A stretch of DNA of 64,000 nucleotides from Paenibacillus sp. FSL H7-0326 (GCF_001955535.1 NZ_MPVN01000001.1:992001-1056000), one strand, 5' to 3'; counted from the stretch's first letter, positions 9,368 through 18,756 are shown. A program made the numbers and translations. Notes: generated by a model not told the origin, from the sequence alone.

Positions 9368-10466
9368 CTCCTGTAACCTCCTTCATACCATCTTTTGGAA
9401 ACAAATATTTCTTTATTATTGGATCCCCATCATGTTTTAATTTTTTTGTTGTAAAGCGATTCCTCCACCAATTCTCGATTGATCCATAAATACCTGCAGG
9501 TAGGAATAATACGATTACTACAATAATGATTCCGATAAACAATTGCCATAGTGCAGGGTATTGTTCGGACAAAAAATTGGACAACCAATTAATGGTTAAA
9601 ACACCAAACACCCCGCCCATCAACGTTCCTCTTCCTCCTATAGCTAACCATACAATTAGTAGCGTAGACATGTTTACCCCAACATCCTGTGGTGAAAAAT
9701 AACCATTAATAGGAACGTAAAGCATCCCCGCCAATCCGGACAAGAATCCGGAAACTGTAAAAATAAATATCTTATAACTAGAAGGATTGTAACTGAAAAA
9801 ACGAATTCGGCTTTCGTTCTCACGAATGGATTTTAAAACTTTTCCAAAATGTGAATTTGTTAACCACCGAGTAAAAAAGTAAGCTATTACCGTAACCGTT
9901 AAAACAAGATAATAATAGGAGGTAAGCCCTAACGGCTGTCCGAATATTGGAAATCGTGGGAGACCCATCAATCCATTATAACCACCGGTATATGCTTGTA
10001 AATTAACAACTAGCATCTCAAACAATTTAGCGAGCACCAAAGTGATAATTGAAAAATAAACTCCGTTAACTTTACTTTTAAAGATAAAAAAACCGATTAT
10101 AGCAGCCAACAATGATGGAAACACTAGCCCTAGAATAAAAGAAACGGGGATATTTTCGAGTGGCTTCATCAATACCGGAATCTCAGTAATATTAAATCGA
10201 GTCATAAAATCGGGAATCCCATTTTGAAACGAATAGGACAAAGCTAGCATGTAACCACCAAGACCGAAAAAAACCGCATGTCCCAAGCTCAACATCCCCG
10301 TATAACCCCAGATCAGATCAAGAGCGAAAGTAAACAAAATAAATACGACAAACTTGCCCATCAGTTCAATCCGAAAGTCAGAAGCGAATAATGGGAAAAA
10401 ACTTAAAAAAACTAGAGTAATAATGCCAAATGTTCGGTTTATTCCTAATTTATTGAGCAGCAACAT
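9360..10466 (-). CDS. urtC: ABC transporter permease UrtC
   Basis: This 368-aa LivM/UrtC-type inner-membrane permease forms the translocation pore with UrtB. Recognisable parts are FALDLIWGYTGMLSLGHAVFFG (about residues 48-69), YNGLMGLPRFPIFG, and the cytoplasmic ATPase-contact region SHFGKVLKSIRENESRIRFFSY. GHAVFFGLGGYMLA is diagnostic of the family. The RBS AAAGGAGG overlaps the stop of urtB, so the two are tightly coupled. Confidence 0.9.
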   Translation of the reverse strand: MLLLNKLGINRTFGIITLVFLSFFPLFASDFRIELMGKFVVFILFTFALDLIWGYTGMLSLGHAVFFGLGGYMLALSYSFQNGIPDFMTRFNITEIPVLMKPLENIPVSFILGLVFPSLLAAIIGFFIFKSKVNGVYFSIITLVLAKLFEMLVVNLQAYTGGYNGLMGLPRFPIFGQPLGLTSYYYLVLTVTVIAYFFTRWLTNSHFGKVLKSIRENESRIRFFSYNPSSYKIFIFTVSGFLSGLAGMLYVPINGYFSPQDVGVNMSTLLIVWLAIGGRGTLMGGVFGVLTINWLSNFLSEQYPALWQLFIGIIIVVIVLFLPAGIYGSIENWWRNRFTTKKLKHDGDPIIKKYLFPKDGMKEVTGDE

Positions 10467-10468
10467 GG

Positions 10469-11326
10469 CTACCTCCTTTCCTTTTTGAACAATCCTTCAG
10501 GACGATAACGAATGATGAAAATAACAAATAGAAATAGCAGAATTTTGGCTCCGATTTCACCCATAAAGGTTGTCATCAACTGATTGGTTTCCCCTATTAC
10601 AGCCGAACCAAGTGTTGTCCCAGCCAATGAACCAACTCCACCAAGAACGACAACCATAAAGGAATCTAAAAGATAATCCAGTCCCATTGTAGGAGAAACC
10701 GTTTTTAACGGGGAGAGCACCGCACCTGCCACTCCAGCCAATCCTGCTCCGAAAGCAAAAGTATAAGCATCGATTTTTGATGTATTAATCCCGAGACATT
10801 CACTCATGTCACGGTTTTGCGAAACTGTTCGCAACTGAATACCAAAATTCGTACGAAAAATCATGTAGGCAGTAGCGAGCAACATACAAGCTGTAACCAA
10901 AATGATAAATAAACGAAAATGAGGAATTATGACTTCCCCCACCGAAATAGCTCCCGATAATGGGTTTTCCACAGATTTAGCTACTGGTCCAAATATCATT
11001 CGGATTAACTGCTGCAAAAGAAGCGAAACTCCAAATGTTGCAAGTAGCGTTTCCTGTTGACGACCATATAAACGTTTAATGATCAGAAGCTCCATTACTA
11101 AACCGACAAGAGCAGAAACTATGAAAGCTACAATCATCCCTAAATAAAAGGGCAAATGTCCCAATGAACAGACAACATAAGTGGAATAGGCACCGATCAT
11201 AATCAGCTCTCCATGAGCCATGTTGATGACCTTCATAACCCCAAAGGTAATACCAAGTCCAAGCGCAATAATGATCAATATTGCAGTAACGCTGAGACCA
11301 TCAGCAAATTGTTGCATTATCCCCAT
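10469..11326 (-). CDS. urtB: ABC transporter permease UrtB
   Basis: This is a 285-aa LivH/UrtB-type membrane permease. Family hallmarks are ALGLGITFGVMKVINMAHGE near the N-terminus, FGVSLLLQQLIRMIFGP, the EAA-like loop RTVSQNRDMSECLGINTSKID, and VVLGGVGSLAGTTLGSAVIG. The ATG at 11326 was preferred to 11341 because GGAAGGTG lies five bases upstream. It follows urtA after a hairpin that may lower its expression relative to the binding protein. Confidence 0.9.
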   Translation of the reverse strand: MGIMQQFADGLSVTAILIIIALGLGITFGVMKVINMAHGELIMIGAYSTYVVCSLGHLPFYLGMIVAFIVSALVGLVMELLIIKRLYGRQQETLLATFGVSLLLQQLIRMIFGPVAKSVENPLSGAISVGEVIIPHFRLFIILVTACMLLATAYMIFRTNFGIQLRTVSQNRDMSECLGINTSKIDAYTFAFGAGLAGVAGAVLSPLKTVSPTMGLDYLLDSFMVVVLGGVGSLAGTTLGSAVIGETNQLMTTFMGEIGAKILLFLFVIFIIRYRPEGLFKKERR

Positions 11327-11354
11327 AAATACACCTTCCATAAAACAGATTAGG

Positions 11355-11386
11355 AAAAAAAGAGAGGAGAAGATTACTTTCTCCTC
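11355..11386 (-). terminator. Intercistronic hairpin between urtA and urtB
   Basis: On the minus strand GAGGAGAA / TTCTCCTC form an 8-bp stem (11386-11364) followed by seven T (11361-11355). It lies right after the urtA stop. Placed inside an operon, it would act as a partial terminator, giving more binding protein than membrane parts, as is common in ABC operons. That role is an inference. Confidence 0.6.
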
Positions 11387-11403
11387 ATATTAAGTAAGAA
11401 GCC

Positions 11404-12627
11404 TTATTTTCCCTTCCATGGTTCATCATGATTCGGAAACAGTATCTTAGACCATGGTTCTGGATGAATCGATTCATTAGACACTTGTATGATATCAAAC
11501 TGTCCGTCACTTCCAACTTTACCAATCCGGTTGTATAACCAAGTGTGATTGTTTTCTGAATCGACTTTTATTTTTCCTTGCGGAGCTTGAAGTTCCAAAC
11601 CTGCAAATGCCTTTATCAATTTGTCGGCATTATATGGATCGCTTACTTTTTCAAGAGCCTGAGCTAATAAATGAGTCGAGTTGTATGCGGCCTCCATAAC
11701 CTGAGTGATCACTTCATTTTGACCGTATTTCGTATGGTACGCCTTAACAAACTTCTTGTTTTCTGGGGAATCAATAGATTGGAAGTATGCAGATGAAGAA
11801 ATGTGACCTTTTGCCACATCAGCCCCCATTGATATGATCTCCGTTTCTGCAGTAACTGGACTTGCAATTGGCATTTTCTCCGAGTCAAGGCCATAGCTCT
11901 TATACTGCTTATAAAACGCGGCTACACTGTCTCCGACCAGATCAGAAAAAATAAAATCCGCGCCCGAATTTTTAATCTTATTAATTACCGAGGCAAATTC
12001 CGAATGACCAAATGGCACATATTGTTCACCGACAACATCACCGCCACTCATTTGAAGAAGTGCCTTCACCTGCTTATTCGTTTCAACAGCATAAACGCTA
12101 TCCGATCCGATAAAGTAAATTTTTTTACCTACATTTTTAACCAGCCAAGGAATGAAATCTTGAAGCTGTTGATTTGGTGTTGCACCGGTATAAATAATAT
12201 TTTTGGAGTATTCTTCACCTTCAAAAAAGGTTGGGTAAACTAGGACTCCGTTATTTTGTTCCACTATGGGGAGCATCGCTTGACGACTTGCAGATGTAAA
12301 TCCACCGATGATTGCTGTAACTTTATCTTGAAGTATAAGCTTTTTAGTTTTAATAACTGCAACGGAAGGCTCTGATGCAGGATCTTCTTGAACAGGAATT
12401 AACTTTTTACCATTCACCCCTCCTTTATTATTGATTTCATCAATAGCCAATAAAGTTGCGTTAGCCATCCCTTTCTCCGTCACTGCAAGCGAACCACTGA
12501 GTGAAAATAGCACCCCTACCTTGATCCCATCTCCGTTACTTTGAGTTGATGGTTTGGAGCTGCATCCCATTAGCAATATTGATAATGAAAGAACCATAAT
12601 CGCAAATATTACAAATTGCTTTTTCAA
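11404..12627 (-). CDS. urtA: Urea/amide-type ABC transporter substrate-binding lipoprotein UrtA
   Basis: This 407-aa lipoprotein captures the substrate outside the membrane. It has a type II signal peptide with lipobox LLMGC (Cys about residue 21), then a Peripla_BP_5/UrtA domain: KVGVLFSLSGSLAVTEKGM, VKTKKLILQDKVTAIIGGFTSASRQA and YVPFGHSEFASVINKIKNSG. The late segment QAPQGKIKVDSENNHTWLYNRIG is typical of UrtA. The start is the TTG at 12627, placed eight bases after GGGGTG, giving a normal signal peptide; 12669 would add an odd hydrophilic leader. The next upstream genes are UAAP-type proteins, so guanidine or a ureide is as likely a ligand as urea. Confidence 0.88.
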   Translation of the reverse strand: MKKQFVIFAIMVLSLSILLMGCSSKPSTQSNGDGIKVGVLFSLSGSLAVTEKGMANATLLAIDEINNKGGVNGKKLIPVQEDPASEPSVAVIKTKKLILQDKVTAIIGGFTSASRQAMLPIVEQNNGVLVYPTFFEGEEYSKNIIYTGATPNQQLQDFIPWLVKNVGKKIYFIGSDSVYAVETNKQVKALLQMSGGDVVGEQYVPFGHSEFASVINKIKNSGADFIFSDLVGDSVAAFYKQYKSYGLDSEKMPIASPVTAETEIISMGADVAKGHISSSAYFQSIDSPENKKFVKAYHTKYGQNEVITQVMEAAYNSTHLLAQALEKVSDPYNADKLIKAFAGLELQAPQGKIKVDSENNHTWLYNRIGKVGSDGQFDIIQVSNESIHPEPWSKILFPNHDEPWKGK

Positions 12628-12941
12628 TAAAAAACACCCCTTTATATAATTGGTCTTGCAAAATTCCATAATATTAGGTTTTTCTTTTTACCAGTTATTT
12701 ATCTGTAGATTTATTTATAAATAATTCCGCAACGCCGCAAATCTCTAAAAGAGTAAAAATAGTAATGCCAAAAGGAGTCTTCTAAAGAAGGCACAGCAAT
12801 TGCACATAAATCTTAAAATTCTGTGTTGGCTTGCCTCCTGGAGCAACATTCCCTGTGATAGAACAAATTTTACGTACAGGTGCAGACTCAGAGCATAATG
12901 CTGCTGCTTCAACTTATCAAAAACTTAATGGGTGCCGGACT

Positions 12942-13595
12942 TTATTTATCCCAAATAAGAATTCGAATTGGAGTTGGGTTATAACCATTAGCGGGATTAT
13001 TCAATTGCGGGCAGTTGCTGATTAATACTTCAGTGTGGCACATAGACAGCATTTCCACATAATAGCCGGGAGCGGAAATGCCATCACAATACTCCAAGCC
13101 CCCATCGGATGATACAGGGACATTCATAAAAAAGTTAACATTTGGTACCAAATCCCTTTTTGTATATTTACCGTTTTGCTTTGACATTAGCAGCATGAAA
13201 GTATCACGACAATTGTGCATAGATAGCTTATCATGTGAATAGCGTACTGTATTGCTTTGTGCAGAACAGCAACCTCCGCCTAAAGTATCGTGACGTCCGC
13301 ATGTATCGGCAATGATTTTTAACAGTTCCTTGCCTGATTCAGATCGTAATATCGAACCTGTTGTAAGGTAGATGTTGCTTTGACCTGCTATGGATGCAAC
13401 TGCACTGTAATGGTCTTCTGGATTTTCCGCATCATAGAATAAAGTATCAACTGCTTGATTTCCTTCTAAATCTACTATTCTAAGTACTTGTCCCGGAAAC
13501 AATTCATGCATCCAACCATTTCCTGCAAGGATTACTTCGTCATATATTGCATCCTCTATCCTACGGGAACTCTCAACTCTATTAAATACAGCCAT
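12942..13595 (-). CDS. DUF1989 protein UAAP2, carboxyguanidine deiminase subunit family
   Basis: This 217-aa protein belongs to the urea-carboxylase-associated protein 2 family (DUF1989). It has the conserved GQVLRIVDLEGNQAVDTLFY, a Cys/His site around CGRHDTLGGGCC, VRYSHDKLSMHNCRD, and the late LVPNVNFFMNVPVSSDG and DGISAPGYYVEM segments. Family members were first named from urea carboxylase operons and later shown, with UAAP1, to form carboxyguanidine deiminase in guanidine breakdown. A strong RBS (AGAGGAGG) precedes the ATG. The carboxylase and allophanate hydrolase are not in this window, so the pathway is incomplete here or its partners lie elsewhere. Confidence 0.88.
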   Translation of the reverse strand: MAVFNRVESSRRIEDAIYDEVILAGNGWMHELFPGQVLRIVDLEGNQAVDTLFYDAENPEDHYSAVASIAGQSNIYLTTGSILRSESGKELLKIIADTCGRHDTLGGGCCSAQSNTVRYSHDKLSMHNCRDTFMLLMSKQNGKYTKRDLVPNVNFFMNVPVSSDGGLEYCDGISAPGYYVEMLSMCHTEVLISNCPQLNNPANGYNPTPIRILIWDK

Positions 13596-13709
13596 GGTGG
13601 ATCCTCCTCTATAATAGATAGCCTTTCAGTACTTACCAATTCAGTTGGGATACTCTTTGCTTTTGAAACATATCCCAATCCCAATACTCCGAGAAGTTAT
13701 AAATTACAT

Positions 13710-14429
13710 TTATTTTTCAAGTAGCACATTGTATTCCCAGGTGTTTTCAAATGCCCGGCGATTCTCAGGCCAATTGTTAACACAGTTATCAAGAGAATCT
13801 ACAGGTGATGCGGGAAGAACTTCGATTTTTACAGGAACTGATGGATATGATGTTCTAGGATCAAGCGGATTGGGTGTATTCGATAAAACTAAAAGGATAT
13901 CCATTTCTGTACGCATCGTTATTGTTGCACCACTAACGCAATGGTCTGTAATAAAATGTAAATCACCATTTTCATCACAATCCACTTTTGAAAAAAGATT
14001 GACTACTGGTCCTAAGTCACGTATGCCTAATCCGTTTCTAAAAAGTTCCATAGCTAAGTTCTCTTGACCGCTTCGCAACCATTCATTTTTCATTTCTTGA
14101 TAATTTGTTGCTCCATATTTTGCGTCTGTTGTTGAGCGAGTAGTGTAGCCACAAAATGTGTCATGCCAACCGAGACTATCACTTACTATGCTAGCTAATA
14201 CACGACCGTTATCGCTCATTAGAACATTTCCTTTTGTAAGATATGACGTGTGTTGGGCTTTAAGTGTATCGGGCATGTTGTAGCGCTCCAACAAATCTCT
14301 TGCGTTATACAACAGCATTGAGATATTAGCACCCTCATTTAACGCAGTAAAACGAAGTAACTTCCCTCGACCGATAGTTCCTGACCATTTCCCACCAGAA
14401 GGAATTTTTTTGCTCCAGATGCTATTCAT
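13710..14429 (-). CDS. DUF1989 protein UAAP1, carboxyguanidine deiminase subunit family
   Basis: This 239-aa protein belongs to the urea-carboxylase-associated protein 1 family, the partner of the downstream UAAP2. Key parts are KWSGTIGRGKLLRFTAL, ANISMLLYNARDLLERYNMPDT, the metal-site-like LGWHDTFCGYTT, and RDLGPVVNLFSKVDCDENG. The ATG at 14429 was chosen (GAGGGAGG nine bases upstream; MNSIWSKKIPSGGKWSG is the usual N-terminus). Starts further upstream would add a 35-residue leader not seen in the family. A 375-base leader with a tandem operator precedes it. UAAP1 and UAAP2 are adjacent, as in guanidine-degradation operons. Confidence 0.88.
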   Translation of the reverse strand: MNSIWSKKIPSGGKWSGTIGRGKLLRFTALNEGANISMLLYNARDLLERYNMPDTLKAQHTSYLTKGNVLMSDNGRVLASIVSDSLGWHDTFCGYTTRSTTDAKYGATNYQEMKNEWLRSGQENLAMELFRNGLGIRDLGPVVNLFSKVDCDENGDLHFITDHCVSGATITMRTEMDILLVLSNTPNPLDPRTSYPSVPVKIEVLPASPVDSLDNCVNNWPENRRAFENTWEYNVLLEK

Positions 14430-14804
14430 AATATTTGCCTCCCTCAAAAAATGAAAATCATATTCACTAGCGTAAATGTTATGTTTATTAACATTAACCC
14501 TTGAATAAATTCGATTAAAAAAGCTCAATTTCATATAAATAATTGGTTGTGTAACATTTTATTACATGAAATGAAAAAAAGTGAATTCAGTTTTTCAGAA
14601 AACAAATTAGAAAGTTTAATTTTATTAAATGTCTATTCATGAATTAGATAATGTTAGATTTATTAACGTATTAATCCTTAATAGTGAACTACCTTTAACC
14701 CATAGAATCTCTCCCCTTCCGGATACGATGGCAATTTTAAATTAAATCAATTCCAAGAATACTGACATCTTCTTCTCTCTCCCATCTTGAATTTGTTTAA
14801 ATCA

Positions 14805-14847
14805 TGATATGTAATATATCACTTAATGTGATATGTAATATATCACA
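14805..14847. promoter_or_regulatory. Tandem palindromic operator upstream of UAAP1
   Basis: The 17-bp core GATATGTAATATATCAC occurs twice, 24 bases apart (14806-14822 and 14830-14846). The second copy extends to a perfect inverted repeat, TGTGATAT-N5-ATATCACA (14827-14847). Two phased palindromes with two-fold symmetry in an AT-rich leader are what a GntR dimer pair would bind. The nearby gntR gene makes it the obvious candidate, though this is inference. The rest of 14430-14987 shows no gene. Confidence 0.6.
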
Positions 14848-14980
14848 CTATACAAAGAGGGGTCAACTTCAACGTTATATACATGTTATATATTTTTAAA
14901 TAATGTCACATCTTCTGTGAATTTTCTCTTTGTTTCCTTAAATGCTGACGGGAAAAGCTATGGTTTATAGCGAAAATAAT

Positions 14981-15048
14981 CATAAAAAAACGGAATGATG
15001 TCCAGTTTGGTGACACGAGTCACCATTAGGTGGATAATCATACCGTTT
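14981..15048 (-). terminator. Terminator of the gntR gene
   Basis: On the minus strand an outer stem AAACGGtATGAT / ATCATtCCGTTT (15048-15037 with 14999-14988) encloses a second perfect hairpin, GGTGAC-N4-GTCACC, and runs into seven T. It lies 46 bases after the gntR stop, so gntR and UAAP1 are separate transcripts. Confidence 0.75.
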
Positions 15049-15093
15049 ATTAGAAGAGTAATAGTCTGTTCAAACTGGCGATTTACTGTCAAT

Positions 15094-15759
15094 TTAGATT
15101 TGCTTTTCTCGAAGACGATCCAAGGTATTTTTCCAGTTGGCTTTTAAAGATTCTTTTGCTTTCTGGAGATCTTTATTTCGTATGGAGTTAATAATCTGAT
15201 TATGCTCCGCATAAGAGGGTTGCAAGAATTCTTTCTGACTAAAGTAGTGTGATTCAATTCTTCGTATCTTTAACTTTAGGCTTACAAGTAACTTTTGCAA
15301 CTCTTCATTTCTGGACATGCGAATGATTGTACCATGAAAAGCGTAATCTATTTCCAGCGCGGATTTTCGATCTCCGTTTTGCATCGAAACATTGAGGTTC
15401 TCATTGAGGTTCTCAAGCTCACGAATATCATTGTCAGAGAAACTCGTGAAAGCAAGCTCCATAGCCAAACACTCCAGCGTAGATACAATAGCATAAGTCT
15501 CTTCAGCTTTGTTTAAATCAATGGAAGACACTAAGGTCCACCTATTTGCTTTCGTTTCAACGAGTCCATCATTCTCTAACATAAGTAATGCTTCCCGAAT
15601 CGGTGTGCGGCTAATTCCCAACGTTACAGATAAATCTTGGTCCCTCAGCTTTGTACCCGGAGCCAATTCCCCAGCTATTATCCATCTCCGAAGCGTTTGA
15701 TATGCCTCATCTTTCATAAATGTACGTTTTATTTTCGTCCCATTTTGATTAGCAGCCAA
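15094..15759 (-). CDS. GntR-family regulator, FadR subfamily (FCD effector domain)
   Basis: This 221-aa one-component regulator has a winged helix at about residues 10-75 (DEAYQTLRRWIIAGELAPGTKL, then GISRTPIREALLMLENDGLVE). An all-helical FCD domain follows, which binds small carboxylates or related ligands through a metal. The TTG at 15759 was taken as start because GGGGTGAG precedes it; 15804 lacks an RBS. A palindrome sits 32 bases upstream, suggesting autoregulation. Its position just upstream of UAAP1/UAAP2 and the Urt-type transporter suggests it governs them. Confidence 0.88.
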   Translation of the reverse strand: MAANQNGTKIKRTFMKDEAYQTLRRWIIAGELAPGTKLRDQDLSVTLGISRTPIREALLMLENDGLVETKANRWTLVSSIDLNKAEETYAIVSTLECLAMELAFTSFSDNDIRELENLNENLNVSMQNGDRKSALEIDYAFHGTIIRMSRNEELQKLLVSLKLKIRRIESHYFSQKEFLQPSYAEHNQIINSIRNKDLQKAKESLKANWKNTLDRLREKQI

Positions 15760-15790
15760 TTGCTCACCCCAATTTATTTTCAAATTTCGT

Positions 15791-15806
15791 ATGTAGTATA
15801 CCACAT
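15791..15806. promoter_or_regulatory. Candidate autoregulatory operator of gntR
   Basis: ATGTAGTATACCACAT is a 16-bp near-perfect palindrome (14 of 16 symmetrical) around GTATAC, 32 bases upstream of the gntR start. FCD-type GntR sites commonly centre on such GTATAC cores. Confidence 0.5.
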
Positions 15807-16254
15807 TTCAATTTGCTTTACAGCTAGACCATGTGATTCCGCAGTTATGTTCATCAAAGAGAAGCGTTCCGAAAAACACACGACCACTGTTTTGGTCGAA
15901 AAGTTTACGCAGAAGACTCTAAACTATTTAAAGATTGAATCCTACTGGTTGCAATGATGAGAGGACGAGCGACTACACTTGACTGATTTGCCGATCTAAT
16001 ATTCCACGCCGGTCAAATATTACGAAACCATTAATAATATCTTTATAGACGACGCTAATCATGTTCGATGGGACATCTTCTGGGCCGCCACGAGCTTTTC
16101 GGCTTTGATTGTTTACTATGGCCTTTTGAGAACTCCGGGAATGACGTATTAATCTGTTCCACGGTTTTTTACTGGTTGCACTCAGGTGCGAATCTTTCTC
16201 TTCATCAAAAAAATTCATGCCCCAGCAAAAAACTCCTTAAATTAGGACTTAAAC
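15807..16254. other. Region without a recognisable intact gene
   Basis: No ORF here is convincing. A minus-strand reading of about 80 codons (15973-16218) could be the decayed tail of the XRE pseudogene to the right, but no family could be named. Confidence 0.4.
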
Positions 16255-16438
16255 CTTTCCCCTTTCCCCAAAGAAGCCAGTTCAAATTAGCCCTGGGAAA
16301 GGAAATTAAAGTGTCAGCAGATGGTTTGCATATATTTTTTCAATCTCACTAAGACGCCCTTGCGAGATGTAATTGCCTTAGAAAATTTAACTTATGTAAT
16401 TTCCTAATGTGCTTCACACGTTCACCGATATTGCCCAT
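16255..16438 (-). pseudogene. Degenerate XRE-family helix-turn-helix regulator
   Basis: From an ATG at 16438 (GGAGA upstream) the minus strand reads MGNIGERVKHIRKLHKLN. After frameshifts it continues as KFSKAI, then ISQGRLSEIEK, then ICKPSADTLISF, then LNWLLWGKG. In that order these are the helices of a typical XRE/Cro domain (first helix GERVKxIRK, recognition helix QGRLSEIEKG, end of domain LxWLLxGKG). At least three frameshifts separate the pieces, so it is dead. Confidence 0.7.
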
Positions 16439-17182
16439 TTCTAAGTCTCCAAAAGGAAAAGCCCCAAACAAGCACATTCGGGGCAATCTTCTGCAGATTG
16501 CAAGGTCATTTATCATACGCCATAGAAGTCCTCCAATTGATATTATTCCATCGACTAACGAGGGGTAATCAGCCTTTAATGCCTCGAGGGAGTCATAATT
16601 CTCGGTTTCGAACAACAACTTTGCCGGCGCTTTATCAGTCCGTTTTTTGTATATGGCCGTAGTACCAACAGAGGTTTGAGAAAAACACCATCATCTATCC
16701 TGGCTCATCTCGAAGAGCAGAACGGGATCGAAAGCTGAAATAAAAAACACCTAGGGAATAGTGAATTATCAGGCTCAAATTGCGAGCCATCATTTGAAAC
16801 GATCATATATACTAGTTCTCCCGGATCCATAATAGACCCAAATGAGGATTTTGACAATCACGATTACGCAGGCCAACTTCAATTCTTTCTGATAATTTTG
16901 GGCTCCATCGCTACGTCTTGTTTAGTTCAAATTGTGCCATAAGCGGTGTACAACCAGTTGATATTTTGTTGACGTTCGGAAGTTTGTCAGTTCGTATGTT
17001 TGAGCATTCTCAACATATCCAGCTTTTCAGCCGCACGGCATATCCATTGGCATACCTCTCCAAGGGGATGGCTTCAGCCTCCGTTCTGCCGAATCTACCT
17101 ATTAATCTCCTGCTTTTCACGCTATTAAGCGCTTATAGCAGAACTTGTCGTACTTCCTCTTTAGTACAAACAAGATACGTTT
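16439..17182. other. Non-coding or decayed stretch
   Basis: About 740 bases with only short ORFs on both strands, none matching a family I recognise. The sequence between the XRE fossil and the mocR gene looks like further degraded coding DNA. Confidence 0.4.
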
Positions 17183-18610
17183 TTAAAACCAAGCTTTATT
17201 GAGAATTTTAATACCTTCACGAATTCTGTTTTCATCTAAACCAGCAAATCCAAGTAGTACTTTAGGGAATTCTTGTGATGGTGGTATCTCATAAAATGGT
17301 GATACAGGATAAATAACTACCCCCATTTCTTTGGCTGAAGCAATAAGTTGGTTCTCTGACATGCCATTGTTTACTTCTAAAAGTAGATGTAAACCTGAAC
17401 CAGAACCAATAATTCTAACTCGATCTTTCATATTCATTTGGATCGCTTCTAATAATTCATGATGTCTTTTTCTGTAGATATTCCGTACTCTGTTCAGATG
17501 TTTTAACCAATCGCCGCTCTCTATAAAGAGATTTAGAGTATGTTGATGTATTCTTGAAACAGTCTGTTTATAGCCCCAAAACTTTTCCTTATATATTGAC
17601 AGTAACTTACTTGGAAGAACCAGGTAAGTTATCCGCAATGAGGGGATAAGGGATTTTGCAAATGTCCCTAAATAAATAACATTTCCATAACAGTCGAGAC
17701 TTTGAAGAGAAGGAATAGGCTTACTCTCATATCTGAACTCGCTATCATAATCATCTTCGATTATATATCCATCTGTTTCTCTTGCCCAATTGATTAAATC
17801 TAGACGACGCGATACTGGCATAATTGTTCCGGTAGGATACTGATGAGATGGGGTTACATAAACGGCCTTTACATCACTCCTTATTAATTCGGACACATTT
17901 AAACCCTGATTATCTAGCGGTATAGGTGCTACTCTTTTCCCGTAATCCTTCAGTATCAGACGAGCGCGATCATAACCTGGTTCCTCAATGCCGTAAACGA
18001 AATTCCTTCCGATCATATTACATAGCAGACCTATAAGGTACTGAGTACCGGCCCCGATGACGATTTGCTCTTCCGAACATTCCACTCCTCTAGATTGAAA
18101 CAAATACCTGGAAATGTGTTTCCGAAGTTCTATCTCTCCTTGCGGGTCCCCATACAATAACAGTGAGGCCTGTTCGACATTTAGAGCTTTCATATTTATT
18201 TGACGCCATACCTTGAATGGAAAATGAACTAGATCAATATCGCCATACTTAAAGTCGTATATCTCCTGTTCGGGAGTTTTCTCTTCTTCCTGATTCTGAT
18301 TCATCAAAATGTTGCTTCTATTTGAATCAATCTTAGGAAAGCCTGAAAGAAGGAGGTCATTTTTAATTTCAACAACGAAAATACCTCGTCTCGCTTCACT
18401 TCGAATATAACCTTCGGAAATGAGCTGCTGGTATGCGGCATCTACTGTATTACGACTCACGTTAAGATTGTTGGCTAATTTCCTTTGAGACGGCAATTTA
18501 CTGTTTGGAGCAATATGATTGCTCTGAATTTCACTTTTAAGAAAGTTATACAGTTGTATAAATAAAGGCTCTTTACTCTCCGCATCTAAGGCTGGCGTGA
18601 TGGGTAACAT
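17183..18610 (-). CDS. MocR/PdxR-type regulator (GntR HTH fused to aminotransferase domain)
   Basis: This 475-aa regulator has an N-terminal GntR winged helix (KEPLFIQLYNFLKSEIQ, LPSQRKLANNLNVSRNTVDAAY; about residues 10-75). A fold-type I aminotransferase-like domain follows, with PLP-site parts TPSHQYPTGTIMPVSRRLDLI, EDDYDSEFRYES and GTFAKSLIPSLRI, where the Lys would hold PLP. Such proteins sense amino acids, GABA or vitamin B6. The start is the ATG at 18610 with AAGGAG upstream. It is divergent from the PaiB-like gene and probably controls it. A half-site pair lies between them. Confidence 0.9.
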   Translation of the reverse strand: MLPITPALDAESKEPLFIQLYNFLKSEIQSNHIAPNSKLPSQRKLANNLNVSRNTVDAAYQQLISEGYIRSEARRGIFVVEIKNDLLLSGFPKIDSNRSNILMNQNQEEEKTPEQEIYDFKYGDIDLVHFPFKVWRQINMKALNVEQASLLLYGDPQGEIELRKHISRYLFQSRGVECSEEQIVIGAGTQYLIGLLCNMIGRNFVYGIEEPGYDRARLILKDYGKRVAPIPLDNQGLNVSELIRSDVKAVYVTPSHQYPTGTIMPVSRRLDLINWARETDGYIIEDDYDSEFRYESKPIPSLQSLDCYGNVIYLGTFAKSLIPSLRITYLVLPSKLLSIYKEKFWGYKQTVSRIHQHTLNLFIESGDWLKHLNRVRNIYRKRHHELLEAIQMNMKDRVRIIGSGSGLHLLLEVNNGMSENQLIASAKEMGVVIYPVSPFYEIPPSQEFPKVLLGFAGLDENRIREGIKILNKAWF

Positions 18611-18653
18611 TTTTGAGCTCCTTCTGCAATTGATGAAAAAAATGCTCTTCAAT

Positions 18654-18696
18654 AACCAGTTCATATCTGGCACCTTTAATTTTATCAAAACTGGTT
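18654..18696. promoter_or_regulatory. Candidate operator between mocR-like and paiB-like genes
   Basis: AACCAGTT (18654-18661) and its inverted copy AACTGGTT (18689-18696) flank 27 bases in the divergent intergenic space. TATAAT at 18721-18726 fits as -10 for the plus-strand gene; no good -35 is seen, as often at activator-dependent promoters. Binding by the MocR-type protein is an inference. Confidence 0.4.
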
Positions 18697-18756
18697 CTTT
18701 TTATCACGCCAATACATTCTTATAATCTGTATAAACTCTGAAGGAGGTTGTTTCCG

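Noticed and set aside
12831..13025. Small plus-strand ORF (64 codons) starting PPGATFPVIEQILRTG
   Set aside because: The sequence looks protein-like, but there is no RBS, it overlaps the end of the UAAP2 gene, and I recognise no family; it may be a remnant at most.
12628..15093. Guanidine-I (ykkC) riboswitch in the leaders of urtA, UAAP2 or UAAP1
   Set aside because: The gene content made it worth looking for, but the conserved sequence blocks could not be recognised by eye in these AT-rich leaders.
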